Shown in pieces: positions 1 through 12,310 of a stretch of 64,000 nucleotides of DNA (positions are counted from its first letter, which is position 1; every line of letters starts with the position of its first letter). Source of the stretch: Mugil cephalus. Its lineage: Eukaryota > Chordata > Actinopteri > Mugiliformes > Mugilidae. The position numbers and the translations under genes were made by a program. The notes beneath the pieces are model-generated. The model ran no database searches. It was not told the origin of the DNA and saw only the letters and a program-made list of their open reading frames with translations. The stretch is from contig NC_061773.1 of NCBI RefSeq assembly GCF_022458985.1, positions 25,206,001-25,270,000 on the forward strand, written 5' to 3'.

Positions 1-2440
1 GTTAGCTGACACCAGGCTGTTACAGAGCCTCAAGGCCCTGGATGCACATCCTCTGTCCCCTATTGTTCATTAGCTCGGCCCTCAGAGGCTAAAGAATTTG
101 AGATTTAAGAGATGTAAGAGAGGCAATGAAAGAAACAAAACCTTAAAAAGTGCAAAGATGCCAAAACAATTGGTTCAACATGAATGTTCTTCAGAATAGA
201 ATAGAACGACAACACAAGTATATACAAAATAGTGCAAAGAGTGTATTATTTACAAAGGATTACAAGCTAAAGATAAAATACTAATACGAAAACATTATCG
301 ATAATATACAAAAAAAAAATGTATTGCACAAGATTTTTTTAGAAAAGACAGAACAGACATAATAGCTGCATCACTGTAGTTAGAAGTCTTGTTATTGCAC
401 ATCGTACATTACACTGATTGTTGCATGTGAGAGTTCAGGGTGGTCAGGGACTGTCAGAAAGAAACTGCATGTGCGATAATTGATAAAAGTCTTGAAATCT
501 TGAGTCTTAAATGAGCATCAGGTGCATAAACCGAGACATTTTTGAACCCTCCCTTTTTTTTGCTAATTTAATAGGGACATTGAGTGTGAGTGACAAAATA
601 TATGGTATTATTCTTGATAAGACACGTGACACTAGTTATATAGTTACTGATATCTCGATCAATCAGTGAGAGTTTATGGTGATCTGGGTATTAGGTGTTA
701 TGGATATATATGTGGGGTGGGGTGAGGGTTAGATCTGTTTAGGTAGTCAACAAACGAAAAGGAAATGTAGGGAAATTAGCTCTCGGTAGAGTTTTTCTTT
801 CCCTTTATTTTGACAATAAACCAGTTTTCTGCCAAATTTTACGTTTTCTATGAGTTTCTAAGAAAATAATGAAGCTAACAACAAGTACCAATCGACAAAC
901 GGCGACACTACAACATGCAAATTAAATAAAGTAAGAAGTAAAATAAATGACAATAGATTCAGAAGCGAATATATGAATAAGGAATACAACACACGAATGG
1001 AAATGAAAGCTTTATGTTTCCAGTAACAACAGACATGTGCACGATTTGCATCCACTAACTGAGAACAGAGATAACATGCGACGGAGCTCATCTTTAATCT
1101 CCAAACTTGAACGTCTCCCCTAAAGCCGAGATACAGATTGACAGATTGCTGCGCTAATGTCCTCTTGACATAAAACCCTTTCTGGTTCTCACAGTGAACA
1201 TAATGAAACTAGTCATCGCACGCTATGACTCCAGCAATGGTGATTTGACTATGATATGAGGACACATTCTGACACGCAGCGGGGGCGTATTTATCCAAAC
1301 AATACTCATTTACAAGTCTCAACTCTTCAGCTAAATTCAGACGCATTTCTTATGACATTATCATATTAGAAGAAATGTCCTTTGTTGAGACAGACCAGCA
1401 GACTTCCAGTGTAAACTGCTTTTTGGGATTAAAGCAGAGACCTTTCCAGTTTACAAAGTAAATGTGTAAATGTTTTAGTTTAAACTGTGCCACAGACCTT
1501 TTTATGTTTTCTTGAGTTACTGTTTAATCTCTTGCTGTGTTGCAGGGACCAGACTAGACAAACTGTAGATTTGCAACAGGAAACCACAAAAGGTCCATCG
1601 GAGAGATTTTTTTCAAACACGATTCCAGTTTAACTTCATTATCAGAAACACTTTCATACAGAAAGGAAGCTGAACATTGCATATATTAATGCTAGTAAAG
1701 CCTTGAGACAGCTGTAATTATCCACTTTAAGTGATCTTCTATTTACTTGCTATTTTTTAATTAAGAAAAAAAAAAACTTTGAAGAAAATCAAAGAATCAG
1801 GCTCCCAACTTTTACTATTTTAATTTATCTGAAGACCATCTTTGTTGTTGTAGCCTAGCGAACAGACACAAATCACAATTTGCATTTATGTCCACCTCTT
1901 GTCTCCAATGTTTATTCTCTGCTTAGCTCTGCTGTTTGTTTCCACCAAATTCAACCTTTGCTCAGAATGTGCTGTCAGTTCAGGGAAGATAAAATAATGT
2001 CCAACTTTTGTCCAACTTAAACATCGGGACCTACACAACCACACTTGTGAGCATTCTTAATGAAATTTGGCATACAATGCTAACTCCAGCCATGTATGTG
2101 CTGCCCATTAATATGCAGTATCCTGACAAAATAAATGAAAATGATATGAGATCCCTTTTTAGCTGCAATGCTTCAAAAGTCGAGTCTAGTCTCAGTGGAG
2201 GCCGGATTATTCCCCTCGTCAAAGTCTCTGTTCAGGATGATCGAAGGCCTGCTACCGTGGTCAGTGCTTGTGGCTTCTTCGCTGCATGTAGACCGACACC
2301 ACCTGGCTTTTGGTTGTATGGTGGTAATAAAAATGTTTGTTGGGGAGGAAAATTTAGGGCTAACATACTTCAAACTACAACTGTCCTCCTTAAAGACAGC
2401 AACCCAGAAAGCCATAACCCAATGTATAGACCCTTGTGCA
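1..2440. other. AT-rich intergenic DNA, no gene recognised
   Basis: No coding sequence or RNA gene is seen. The stretch around 200-420 (repeated TTGCAC/GTGCAA words, as also near 11750-11890) resembles worn non-LTR element DNA. Confidence 0.4.
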
Positions 2441-2444
2441 ATTT

Positions 2445-2810
2445 GTAAACTGTGCGATAGGCTGTTAGCATATTTCAATGGACTCTTTTGGCAAGAATGG
2501 ATGAGGAAAACATGTATTTTAGAAAATATACAAATATTTGAAAAAGTTGACTCGGACTGATGGGACTACATTCATCAACCCCTAAACACAATGGACAATT
2601 TTACCAAAGCAGGACACAGAGGGGACAAAGTCTGGTCTGTACAAACAAACAAACAAACAAAGATATTACAAGAAGTAAGTGGAACCACTGTGGAGGTAAA
2701 CGTAGTAAATGTAACTTCTGCTTGGACACGCCTGAAACACGCAACTTAAAGTTGTGTTAGCTAGCAGTTAGCATTAACATTAATATGTAACAAGAAATCC
2801 CCCAAATAAT
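2445..2810 (+). repeat. Dispersed repeat, module 1 copy (left)
   Basis: Matches 63050-63250 directly: TTAGCATATTTCAATGGACT, GGCAAGAATGGATGAGGAAA, AACTTCTGCTTGGACA, GTTAGCATTA and TCCCCCAAATAA occur in both, in the same order. Family not identified. Confidence 0.75.
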
Positions 2811-3094
2811 GATCACTTAATGTAATTTCACTATTTATTCTAACTCATAACTTTTTCCAGGCTGAAACCAATGATGCATTACATATTAATCTTATCTGAT
2901 AAGAAGTGCGCACGTTGTCGTTGATTGTCTCACTCCTATTGTTTCTTTTAACAACAGTGTTGGACTGGCAGTGGCTGGTGTGTGATAAAACTTCAAGTTA
3001 GTGTTTTTGATTCTTCTGGTTTTGGCACCCAGAAATACAACAAGGTGACATTTTCACGGTTGACAATGACAGTGTTTGTCTCGAGCTTTCGTCT

Positions 3095-3125
3095 GTTTTG
3101 CCTCCAGCTAACACCATCACGTCAC
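3095..3125 (-). repeat. Dispersed repeat, module 2 fragment
   Basis: TTTTGCCTCCAGCTAA is the reverse complement of TTAGCTGGAGGCAAAA in the right-hand copy near 63015-63032. Short, so only moderately certain. Confidence 0.45.
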
Positions 3126-4970
3126 AGTGACGTAGGCCATGAAGAGATCAGGAATTTCATATAAAAATGTAATAGTGTGCCATTTCCATAAAAACAGCAT
3201 TACATAAGTACCATGCCTCATCAATGTGAGAAGTATGTTTAACCATAAAAGTTATTTCTCGCATTGAACAGCAGGAAAACACTTAAAACAACTCTTGGAA
3301 GAGCAGATAAATATCTAACGAGTGACTCAGTTGATGTGTGAGATATTGCCGAAGCCCCCTTCCTCCCCTCGGTGCCTCTGCTCGCTGACCCCTGCCACTT
3401 CTGGAGCAGCTTTGGCTGACATGTTCATCAGATCCCCTGTGTTACAGCCAAACAGCCTCACAATGAAAAATGCCTTCACATTTCCCCGGTTTCACAAACA
3501 CCGTTTGAAACAAAAAGCCCTTATCGGACCTGCGTATTATTCACTGTGTTAATTGGAAGGGAAAATAAATGTATTGTGCATCTTGACGGTGCTGTTAAAA
3601 CAAGATAAGGACGGCGTGAGCAAGTCCGAGGCCGTGACTATTGAATGAATTGTTTAATAGAGAAAGTGTGAACAAGTTGGAAATTGTTTTTTCCCCTCTT
3701 TCTGTTTTACTTTACTGGCTCGGTGTGGCTGATGTGACCAGCCTGGTAATCCCCGGGTAGATATCATTCATTGTCAGTATTTCAAGCTTCAAATGTCAGA
3801 GGTCAAACACATGCAGACACATTAAAACAATACACAATCACCTCCCTCGCAGGTTTTCATATCCACACAAGTCATGGCCGCATGGTTGCCTGGATTTCAC
3901 TTAACAGCAACTGCACAGTAAACTGAATTTACATTTTCAAAGAACTTCAAGGAACGAACTCTAGGAATCACTATCAGGTTGCACTTTATTTTTTTTTATT
4001 AAGTTCTTAGCAGCTGTCATGCTTTTCACCACTTTAGGCCACAATGGACCTCACCCTTATGTTCACTTTTGTTCCTGACAAGTACCGCCACTTTATATTG
4101 TGAATTTGACAGCTACGCATGAATTAATTGAAAAGCAGTTTTGGTTTTTGGCTAGATAACAATCCATTTCCAAAGCTTCACATTTATGTCAGTGTGGTCT
4201 CGGGGGCCTCGAGTTCCTTTAAATAAATATATATATATCTATAAAATCAGAACATAAAGATAGAAGAGGTCGGTTATTAGGTCAAAACATATAAAAGGTG
4301 TTTTGTACACACACATGTACAAGGGTGCTGTGAGTACACCGCAAACCATAACCTGGTTTTTCAGTATCGACTAGTGGAAAAAAGGCAGTGCATTGAGGTA
4401 GTACAGTAAGAGGTAGTTATATCTTGGCTCACAATAATAAAGCCCATATTTGGTAAAGTCGGGGCACAGAAAATAAAAAGCATGATTACACATGTTCCTG
4501 TAATTGGTTTGCCTCTTGCGCGGCATGTTAGAGCAATGGCAAGTGACTCCACCCCGCACTGAAGCGATTGTCTGCTTCCAATAAAGGCAATAAAAGTGTC
4601 AGTAATCGTGTTTGTTAGGTGGTGGTTTTACTGACTGCTGTCATGTCTGTAAATGATACCATCTACTGGAAAGAACAGCACCACAAACACCGACCAGAGT
4701 GTCACAAAGTGTGTGAATCGGTGCACAGGCAGGTAGAAGGTTCATGTGCAGGTTGAAACAACATGCCATTACAATCCTCACCAAACCACTGGCTCTGGCC
4801 TATAGTCGTGTATAGAGGTGAGATGTGACCAAACACGTATTTGCGTTATGTGTTGACCTGGGTGAGTGAAAGAAGTGGACGTACGGTATTTCAGCACACA
4901 GCACAGCTCTTGATTTATTCCTGAATGGACAGATCAGCTTTCTACAGGAACCCAGGCCACTTGCATTTGT

Positions 4971-5140
4971 TGCTGCCCCCCCGCCCCCATAGACTGTACA
5001 TAAATATGAACAATGCGTCCCTACTCACTCGCACTGGAGCCACGATATCAATGACCCGACCACACTTCCACCGGACTCACACGCATTTAATACTACGCTC
5101 TGCTCAACCTCCACCAGTTACAAGGAGATGTGGGATTAGT
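4971..5140 (-). repeat. Dispersed repeat, module 3 copy (left)
   Basis: Reverse complement of 63475-63715: shared words include CATAGACTGTACATAAATAT, AATACTACGCTCTGCTC and CCTCCACCAGTTACAAGGA. An internal segment of about 70 bp is missing here. Confidence 0.75.
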
Positions 5141-5334
5141 CACCTATTTATTTATACATGCAGCGGGTGGCATGGCAACTGTCAATCATCATGATGTCAC
5201 ACCCTGCTTCTGTTATGTCAAAAGTAAGTAACTGCAAAAATGTGCACTTGGTAGCTTAAATGAAAGAACACGTCCTTGAAAAAACATTATTTGAAAAATA
5301 TTTTAAGAGTTTTAGTTTGGTGCCATCCACTGAC

Positions 5335-5440
5335 TGTACTGCAGCCAGACACCAGGGGGAGCTCTACTTGCTTTGGTTTCAACTTTGTGGAGCAGTTTCA
5401 TCCATATTTATATTCTCTGTGGCCCCCATTAATTATGAGA
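5335..5440 (-). repeat. Dispersed repeat, module 4 copy (left)
   Basis: GCCAGACACCAGGGGGAGCT followed by CTACTTGCTTTGG is the reverse complement of sequence at 56145-56195 and 62920-62970. Three copies in one window mark an abundant fish repeat. Confidence 0.8.
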
Positions 5441-5534
5441 GCTTCATTATGTCCCCAGGCTCTTCTTGTAATTTTGTTTTCCTCTGTTAGCTTGACAAAA
5501 CAAGCTAACAGACTATATATATATATACACACAC

Positions 5535-5850
5535 ACACACTACCAGTCAATAGTCTTAGAACAGTATCCTCTGGTATAGTTGGTCAGAGCTTAATCCTAC
5601 ATCAAGATAATGACCCAAAACTTTAGTCCAAGCTCTATCAGAACTACCTCAGGATAAAAACAAGACGCTTGAAAGCTTGAAAACATGGAGTGGACCATGG
5701 CTCAGTCTCTAGACTTTAACCCCATGGAGCTGGTTTGTGATGAACTGGACAGAAGAGTGAAAGTTGTTATTTGATTTCCATTTTAGAAAGAAAGAAAGTC
5801 AAGAAAGTCTCATTCACTTCAGTTGTTTATATATAAATATAACATATAAA
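5535..5850 (+). mobile_element. Tc1/mariner-like deletion derivative, copy 1 (damaged)
   Basis: Starts with the terminal motif CACACTACCAGTCAATAG and runs straight into the C-terminal part of a Tc1 transposase: codons for QDNDPK, then LDFNPMELVCDELDRRVK (the DxxPxE region with the last catalytic acid). It lacks about 70 bp present in the 60.7-kb copy and has no second terminal repeat. The reading frame is broken; no activity is possible. Confidence 0.75.
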
Positions 5851-5859
5851 CATATGGCT

Positions 5860-8800
5860 GGTTTGCTTACCAGTTCTGTTTGGGGAAAAAAACGGAAGAA
5901 CTTTCCATGTAGCAAACAAGTGCATTCAAAATTTAAACCGCAGCACCAGCCATGCATGACAACTGCATTGAATTGCATTGAGCTGCACTGAATTGCATTG
6001 CGACACATTGGAGAGTAGTTTACAAGCGTTATTATTTTTGCTGTGTGCCCTGTTATTTGAGTTAATTGTTAGGAACGGGCGTGACATGATTAGTAGCAAG
6101 GGCAGTGATGGCAGGATAATCCAAACGCACAAATTCTAAAGAAACTGGTGAGGGCCAAAAAACAAACCACACAAAAATCCCAAAAGATAACAGCACACGG
6201 GAAACATTATAGACGACTTAACGGCAAACAAATGGAAAGGCAGGGCTATATACACACTGCCAGTCAAAAGTTTGGACGCACCTTCTCATTGAATTGAATG
6301 GGAAGGTGCGTCCAAACTTTTGACTGGTAGTGTGCGCGGCCAGAGGGGTTAAGGAGACACAGGGTGGAGCACACAAGGAGAAACCAATCCACCAATCAAA
6401 GGAGGGAAAAGACAGACAGTAAAACAAGACGAGAAACACAGAGGAAGAGCTTTATAAATCAAAACAGGAAACACAAGGAAAAGCAAACAACATCACAAAC
6501 CAGACAGAAGACGATGGCATTCATAAAGATCAGAAAGGGAGAAGGTGGCTGGTGGTGCAGAGCGCATAAATTTAAAGAAGTAAAAAGATAAAAATCAAAC
6601 CTACGGTGTAAATATAAATATGAGTCAAGTATGCGTTACATTAACTGCACATATTTCAATTTTCCCTAATGCTATCTGAATTATGTAAAATGCATTCTCT
6701 GTAATGCATTGTACAATAAAGCTGCAAAAGATTGATGTGATACTACAGTGATGCAAATCAGTGATAGAAAAGGAATTGTTTGTCATTTTCTGAAATCTCA
6801 ATTTACGGGAAAGTTTGTGAAGCATTTACTAAAGCAGCAAACAAGAAACATTAATCATTCGTGCGTGAGGTTATGTTCTGTATTTATAACCAGAGTAAAA
6901 ATCCGTTGAAGCTGCTTGAGCTAAAATGTTGTAGCTTGTACATGGACATGCGTCGCTAAAGTTGCCTACATTATGACCATGTGTTAGTTATAGTGCGTGG
7001 TCATACACTTGTCGTGGGACAATGTGGGAATAACCACCAACACATACTGGGGGGATTGAGTCGCATACACTTTGCTGGGACTCTGATACAACAAAACACA
7101 CACACACAAAATAATCTTGAATATCGGCCAGAGTTGAGCCGTGTTGTGGCCCCTGACTTACTGCGCGTTCTGTTTGTACTCAGCGGGTGGCGGATATCCC
7201 ATCATGCACTGCGTCTCTAGCGGCGCTGCCGTTAATGGGCGTTAGTGGCTGTTAGTGAGACACTTTTTTTAAAAATATAATTTTATTTTTATTTTTTTTT
7301 ACATGAACAACACACATGTTTGTTTATCCTATAAAAAAAATAAAAATCCTCACGTTTTAGTAACGTGTAATTTTTTTATTGGATAACCAGGGCCACGGCC
7401 TTCTGACACGTAATGTTGCGACAGCAGTGACGTCATTAGCGGCGCGTCAAACGATGGTGCGTTTAGGGGTTAGGGAGTGAGTGAACGATTTGGGACACGG
7501 GTGGAATCATAGACATTGATACGTATTCATGTCTATGGGTGGAATCCTCACTACCTGCGACCTGAGTCATCAAGATAGCTGCGCCCGTTGTAATGTTCGC
7601 ACTTCTGAATAGTTTTTGTTGCATTAAATCGGTCGTACAGACAGTGTTTTTCCACATACATATGTTGAAATGCTGATACAGTGTAATTAACTTTTTCATG
7701 TGTTATACAAGTCCATGTCGCACTAACAACGTCTAAAAACAATAGTCTGGCACAGCCAAAGCAGAGCCAAACACCATCGTGGCAAATTGTGATTAATAGT
7801 GTATTTTTTTCTACGTTTAAATTAAACAATTAGAAATCTAAATTCCCTTTAACATTATAGCAATAATATTAGTTAATGTCAAGATTTTTTACAATAACAA
7901 AAAACTTTGATTTCACTCTGCACTCAAAAAAAATGTAAATATTGAACACATCAAGTTGCTCCAAGTTAGTCGTGACAACAAACGCCCTCCGACGTAAATG
8001 GAAAATGGAACTGCAGGGAAATCAAAGCAACCGCAGTGAAGGCCACAGGACAAAACACAGACAATCTGAGGCAAACATCCCTTAAGGCTGACGTCTCTGG
8101 GTATCAATTACCCACACTCCAAGATAAGTGACAGTTTAAACTCGACAAACTGGTGGAAGTGACAACACATGTCACGGCTTAAGGGCGAAAAGATGCACGT
8201 CACAGTATGTCCTCTCGGTCCAACTAATTAGAAGTGGTCGCATACCTTACAAGAGTCCTGTTTAAACCCCTAGAAACGTTGTTTTCGACATATTTAAAGA
8301 ACAACAGTGGCCATTGTACAAGAAAAGGCCGATATCCACTTACACTACCAGTCTAGTTTTAACTGGTCCAAGCACGCTATGAATATCCTGTCAGTCAGTG
8401 AGGCAGGAAACAGACCGCCAGCGGCTTGTCTGGCTGGCTCTACCAGGCCTGCAGGGGTCAAGCTTGTCAGGTGGGTGGGGGGGAGGTTGCGCAGGTGAGG
8501 CAGAGAGGGGAACAAAGAACAGCCACCACCAACAACAACAACGCTCCCCCCTCCTTCTTCCCCATCCCGTCTGCCTTCCCTTCCCCTCAGAACAATCACC
8601 ACCAACAGGAACGGGAAGTGATGGAGAGAGGAGGTAGATCTAACCAGGGCAGTTCCTTTTGGCCGGGTAGGAAGGTAGGAAAGACAGGCATGGAAATGAG
8701 AAAAGATAGAACACACACAGGGCCAGTTGTGGCAGGGTATCCTGTTTGGGTGTGTGTATGTGTATGTGTGTGTGTGTGTGTGACTTTCCTATTTATAGAA

Positions 8801-9900
8801 TATTCCAGTAGAGTTCCATGCTGTTGTTACCTAGAGTATCAGGCATTGTGGGAAAGTTATACCCTTAAGTTATGTGCGTTGTATGCGATTTGTCGTTTTT
8901 CTATCAAGATGCCCACGCAACCTTGGCTGCGAACAAGGCAGCAGCAGAAGTTTGAAACCCCTCCTCATTCTATGCATGCAAAGGCCGGCCTCCATCATTG
9001 TTATTTTGACTCCAGGGCCTCTGTGGCAGCCGGCCGGAGTGCCAGCGTCTGCAGCGTCTCCCTTCCCTCTCAGTCTTCCTTGAGAATGTGAGCAGGCGCG
9101 TGGCATTGAGAGTCAGCAGCCCATTCCTGAGCTCATAGCACAGACACAAAGCATGTGGCACTTGACAGCGATGCCCGATGAGCGACGCGCGCCACCACGA
9201 GCCGCAGCAGCCCTGCCTTTTAAGATGCGGCCGAGGGGTCCCTGCCCTGAAAGGCGACACCTCGGCCTGTGCCTCCGAGACTCCTTGCGTCTTTTCTTTC
9301 CCCCCACTTGCGGACTCTTGTCTGTCCTCGGCTGCTAATTTACGTCACACTTTCTTTTCTGAGCGGGGTGGTGGGCTGAGTCTGTGTTGCACGTTATTAA
9401 TACTATTGTTAACGGCACACTCAAGGCTGACCTCCCTGACTCAGCTCATCATGTTACAGGTATATTGTGCACAACAGAGAAATTGGCAATCCTGCTTTAT
9501 ATAATACCCGCTATAAATATCATGAGGAATGCCTTGGCCAATTATGGTAGGACACAGGCTGATTGTCTTGATGTGCTGGCAACAGACTGACACTTTCTTC
9601 TTGGACTCAAAACAGAAGATGTGTTTTTGGGTGTCACACTGTGAGATTGTATCGTTTAAATTAGAAGCGAGTAAAGGTACAAATGCTTGATCAGGGACAA
9701 ATACAGTTGTTGTTTTTTTTTCTCAAATCCATATGCACAGCTGTTAACTTTATCAAACACATCCAAAGGAGTCTGGCAAAGCTGTCGCGTTAGATGTGGC
9801 ACAGCACCCTCTAGCGGCTAATATCGGGAAGTTCACGCGTTCATTCATTCATTAATTTTCTGTCCTGTGAAGGGTCGTGTGGGAGTTGCTTAGGATCATT
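5860..9900. other. Intergenic DNA, no gene recognised
   Basis: Besides the 6253 foldback there are a (CA)5 run near 7101, a GT tract (8751-8781), and CpG-bearing islands near 7150-7450 (with a full CRE, TGACGTCA, at 7428-7435) and 8990-9300. None could be tied to a coding exon. Confidence 0.4.
6253..6334. mobile_element. 82-bp foldback element (terminal repeats only)
   Basis: Two 33-34-bp arms, 6253-6285 and 6301-6334, are inverted copies with one clear mismatch (CACACTGCCAGTC versus CACACTACCAGTC), separated by about 15 bp. The outer motif matches the ends of the Tc1-like copies at 5.5 and 61.2 kb. Confidence 0.85.
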
Positions 9901-9901
9901 A

Positions 9902-10438
9902 CAGGGGCTTCAGATTAGTTTAGTTTGGGGGCCACATACAGCCCGATTTGATCTCAAGTGAAAGAAACTAGAAACATAACAGTATAATAACCTATAAGTA
10001 ATGACAACTATAGACGTTTTCCGTTTGTTTGCACATTTCTTGTTTACATTTTTTATTTAGCTGCTGCATCGTAGGCCTTTGAGGATGATAATTTCAATCC
10101 TGTATTGTGTAACACATGTCAAAATTGACAATAAAGTTGAATTGACTTGTTTTAGTGCAAAGAATAACAAGTAAATTAGGATAATATTTACATTTAATAC
10201 ATTTTTAAAAATATGTGCAATTTGTGCACATTGCTATCTGCTGTTTTGTGCTGGGCCTCAGTGTTATGTTCAATCCACTTCTCTCACTAAAACAGAGGAT
10301 AAATTAGTAATAGATTCCTTTCATTGAAAAAATTACACTCTTCTATGTGATATTCACACTTTGCAGTTTCACGCTAAGGGCCAGGTTGGACCCTTTGGTG
10401 GGACGCTTTTGGCCCGCGGGTCGTATGTTTGACACCTG
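9902..10438. mobile_element. hAT-like MITE, copy 1, carrying a retroposon tail
   Basis: Right end is GTATGTTTGACACCTG, left end a worn CAGGGGCTTCAGATTAG; compare CAGGGATGTCTAACTCAT of copy 2 at 20078. Shared interior includes CCGATTTGATCTCA/CCAATTTGATCTCA and ACCTATAAGTAATGACAACT. About 10060-10150 (GACAATAAAGTTGAATTGAC) is absent from copy 2 and resembles a non-LTR 3' tail. Confidence 0.65.
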
Positions 10439-11012
10439 TAGTACATTAGTTCATAATTGCAAACCAGCACACACCTTGTGGGACATGCTTTTGAGTGACT
10501 GTACAAGATAAGATAAGCTGTGCCTTTATTCATCCCACAATGAGGAAATTCTTGTTGTTGACAGCAGTAGAGACATTCAGCATCACAGACAGTACACACA
10601 GTGCACATATGGGTGGAATAAAGAATAAAGTATAAGAATATCAAAAAATATATAAAAAGCTGTATTACAAGGAACAAGGCAGTGTTCAAGTAACAAAGGG
10701 GGGATGTTTTTAAATTTAAATGTACGTATATGGTCACACATCTCCAGTTGGCACGGAAATGCAGACAGTGCAAAAACAGCAGGTATATGATATATGAGTA
10801 TTGCACATTGACAGGATATGACACAAGCTAGAATCTGGAGCATGGCTGCAGGGATATATTCCCAATGGACTACGAGAGAATTTATTAATGAATGGTCAAG
10901 TTTCAGTCATGCTGACACAACTGGGAACCAGATCATGAAGAGGCCCTGGTGCGGTGCGAATCATTTTCTTTTCCCAGGGCGCCACCTGATGGGTTCATCT
11001 GGCCGTGGCTGC

Positions 11013-11043
11013 AAATAAATAAATAAATAAATAAATAAATAAA
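11013..11043. repeat. (AAAT)n microsatellite
   Basis: About eight perfect tetranucleotide units. Confidence 0.95.
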
Positions 11044-11642
11044 AGGCAAATAAAGTAAATAAGATGTAACTACGCTAATTGAATAGAAAGAAGGTTAGAC
11101 ATTAGAAAAGTGGAATGAACACAACACACCTGCTGACAATTAAACAGACCATCAGTCCTGAACAGTAAGACAACCCACAACATTTCATCATTTGGTACAT
11201 TTTTCTTACATTTTCTCTGTACATATATTTTTTTCTGTGTGTGTTTTATTTAAATGTTTGTGTAATTTACATATTATACGTGTGCCTCTTAAGCCGGGAG
11301 TCTGTAAAATTGTTCACATAATGACAATAAAGACTCTTGATTCTTGATTTATCAGCAGGTCCCGTGAAAGACCAAACAACAATAAAATTACAAAACGCAC
11401 AAAAACCACTGAAAATATACATAGAGGTAAATAGGAGATGTAGAGATATTCTGTATATTAGAATCAGAATTACTTTATTGATCCCAGGGAGAAATTACTT
11501 TTTGTTTCAGCAGCTCCTACTCAAAGTGTATCAGTATTAAGAACAAAGAGCAATGTAGGCAATAGGCAAGAATAGGTAAGTAAGTAGACAATTATAGTAA
11601 GAATACACACATATATATACTCAGAACACATGTTCACTTATG

Positions 11643-11644
<2 letters not shown>

Positions 11645-11686
<42 letters not shown>

Positions 11687-11704
11687 TACATATATATATA
11701 TATA
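11645..11704. repeat. (TA)n microsatellite
   Basis: TA dinucleotides with one GATACA interruption. Confidence 0.95.
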
Positions 11705-12094
11705 CTGTCCGCCACAGTTGTTGCTCTATAAGAACATTGAATATGGGGTATTGCACAGCAGGAAATTATTGCACAGAAATTATTGCACATGGTGAGTCCA
11801 GATTAATACATAAGGAAATATGTATAAGTATATAGAAATAAGGAGAACATGAGTTTTTGCACAATATCAGTATAAATATGGTTATAAATATGGGTTATTG
11901 CACAATAACATATATGGTGTGTTATGGTAGTTAAAAATGCTAAAATTGGTGACTAAAATATAATTGCTAAGATTAGCTTTGCCTCCACTTGACTCTCTTT
12001 TTTGCTTGTGATAAATGTTTTCAATGTTTGCGCACCTGCAACAGGTGGGTGCAGTACCGACCTCCCGCCTGCAGAGGCGCAGTTTCCCATCCCG

Positions 12095-12175
12095 ACACAT
12101 CTCCAATAACAGCGGCGCCACACGCAGCGGAAGGAAGGAAGTCCGCCATTGAAGCTAACTCACAACGTGAGTGGT
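12095..12175 (+). promoter_or_regulatory. snrpe: Probable snrpe core promoter / 5' UTR
   Basis: The 150 bp before the start codon contain a CCAAT box (12103-12107), GC-rich sequence with GGCGCC, an ETS-like GGAAGGAAG run and a CCGCCATT motif at 12143-12150. The last resembles YY1/initiator elements common at TATA-less housekeeping and ribonucleoprotein promoters. The transcription start is inferred, not seen. Confidence 0.5.
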
Positions 12176-12253
12176 ACGTTCGAAGAGCACTGGTTTAAAA
12201 AAAGGTGCAATTTTTTTTCATCATATACCTACTGCTGGTATATCGTTGTGGAC

Positions 12254-12310
12254 ATGGCGTACAGAGGACAAGGAGGACAGAAGGTCCAGAAGGTTATGGT
12301 GCAGCCCATT
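12254..12310 (+). CDS. snrpe: snrpe coding exon 1
   Basis: Encodes residues 1-19 ([19 protein letters not shown]). The donor GTATCC follows at 12311. The 1,434-bp intron that follows is phase 0. Confidence 0.95.

Larger units (their letters stand above)
10500..11900. repeat. Fragments of non-LTR retrotransposon 3' ends
   Basis: Several words typical of fish LINE tails occur: CTTTATTCATCCCACAATGA (10525), ATGACAATAAAGACTCTTGA (11321), ACTTTATTGATCCCAGGGAG (11471), and repeated ATTGCACA near 11749-11900. No reverse transcriptase coding is left. Confidence 0.5.

Noticed and set aside
2008..2560. Overlapping open frames of 146 and 130 codons
   Set aside because: Part of this sequence is the dispersed module at 2445-2810; no protein family is recognisable.
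8426..9091. 221-codon open frame
   Set aside because: Runs through a (GT)n tract coding VCVCVCV, has no recognisable domain, and overlaps open frames in two other frames; typical of chance in GC-richer DNA.
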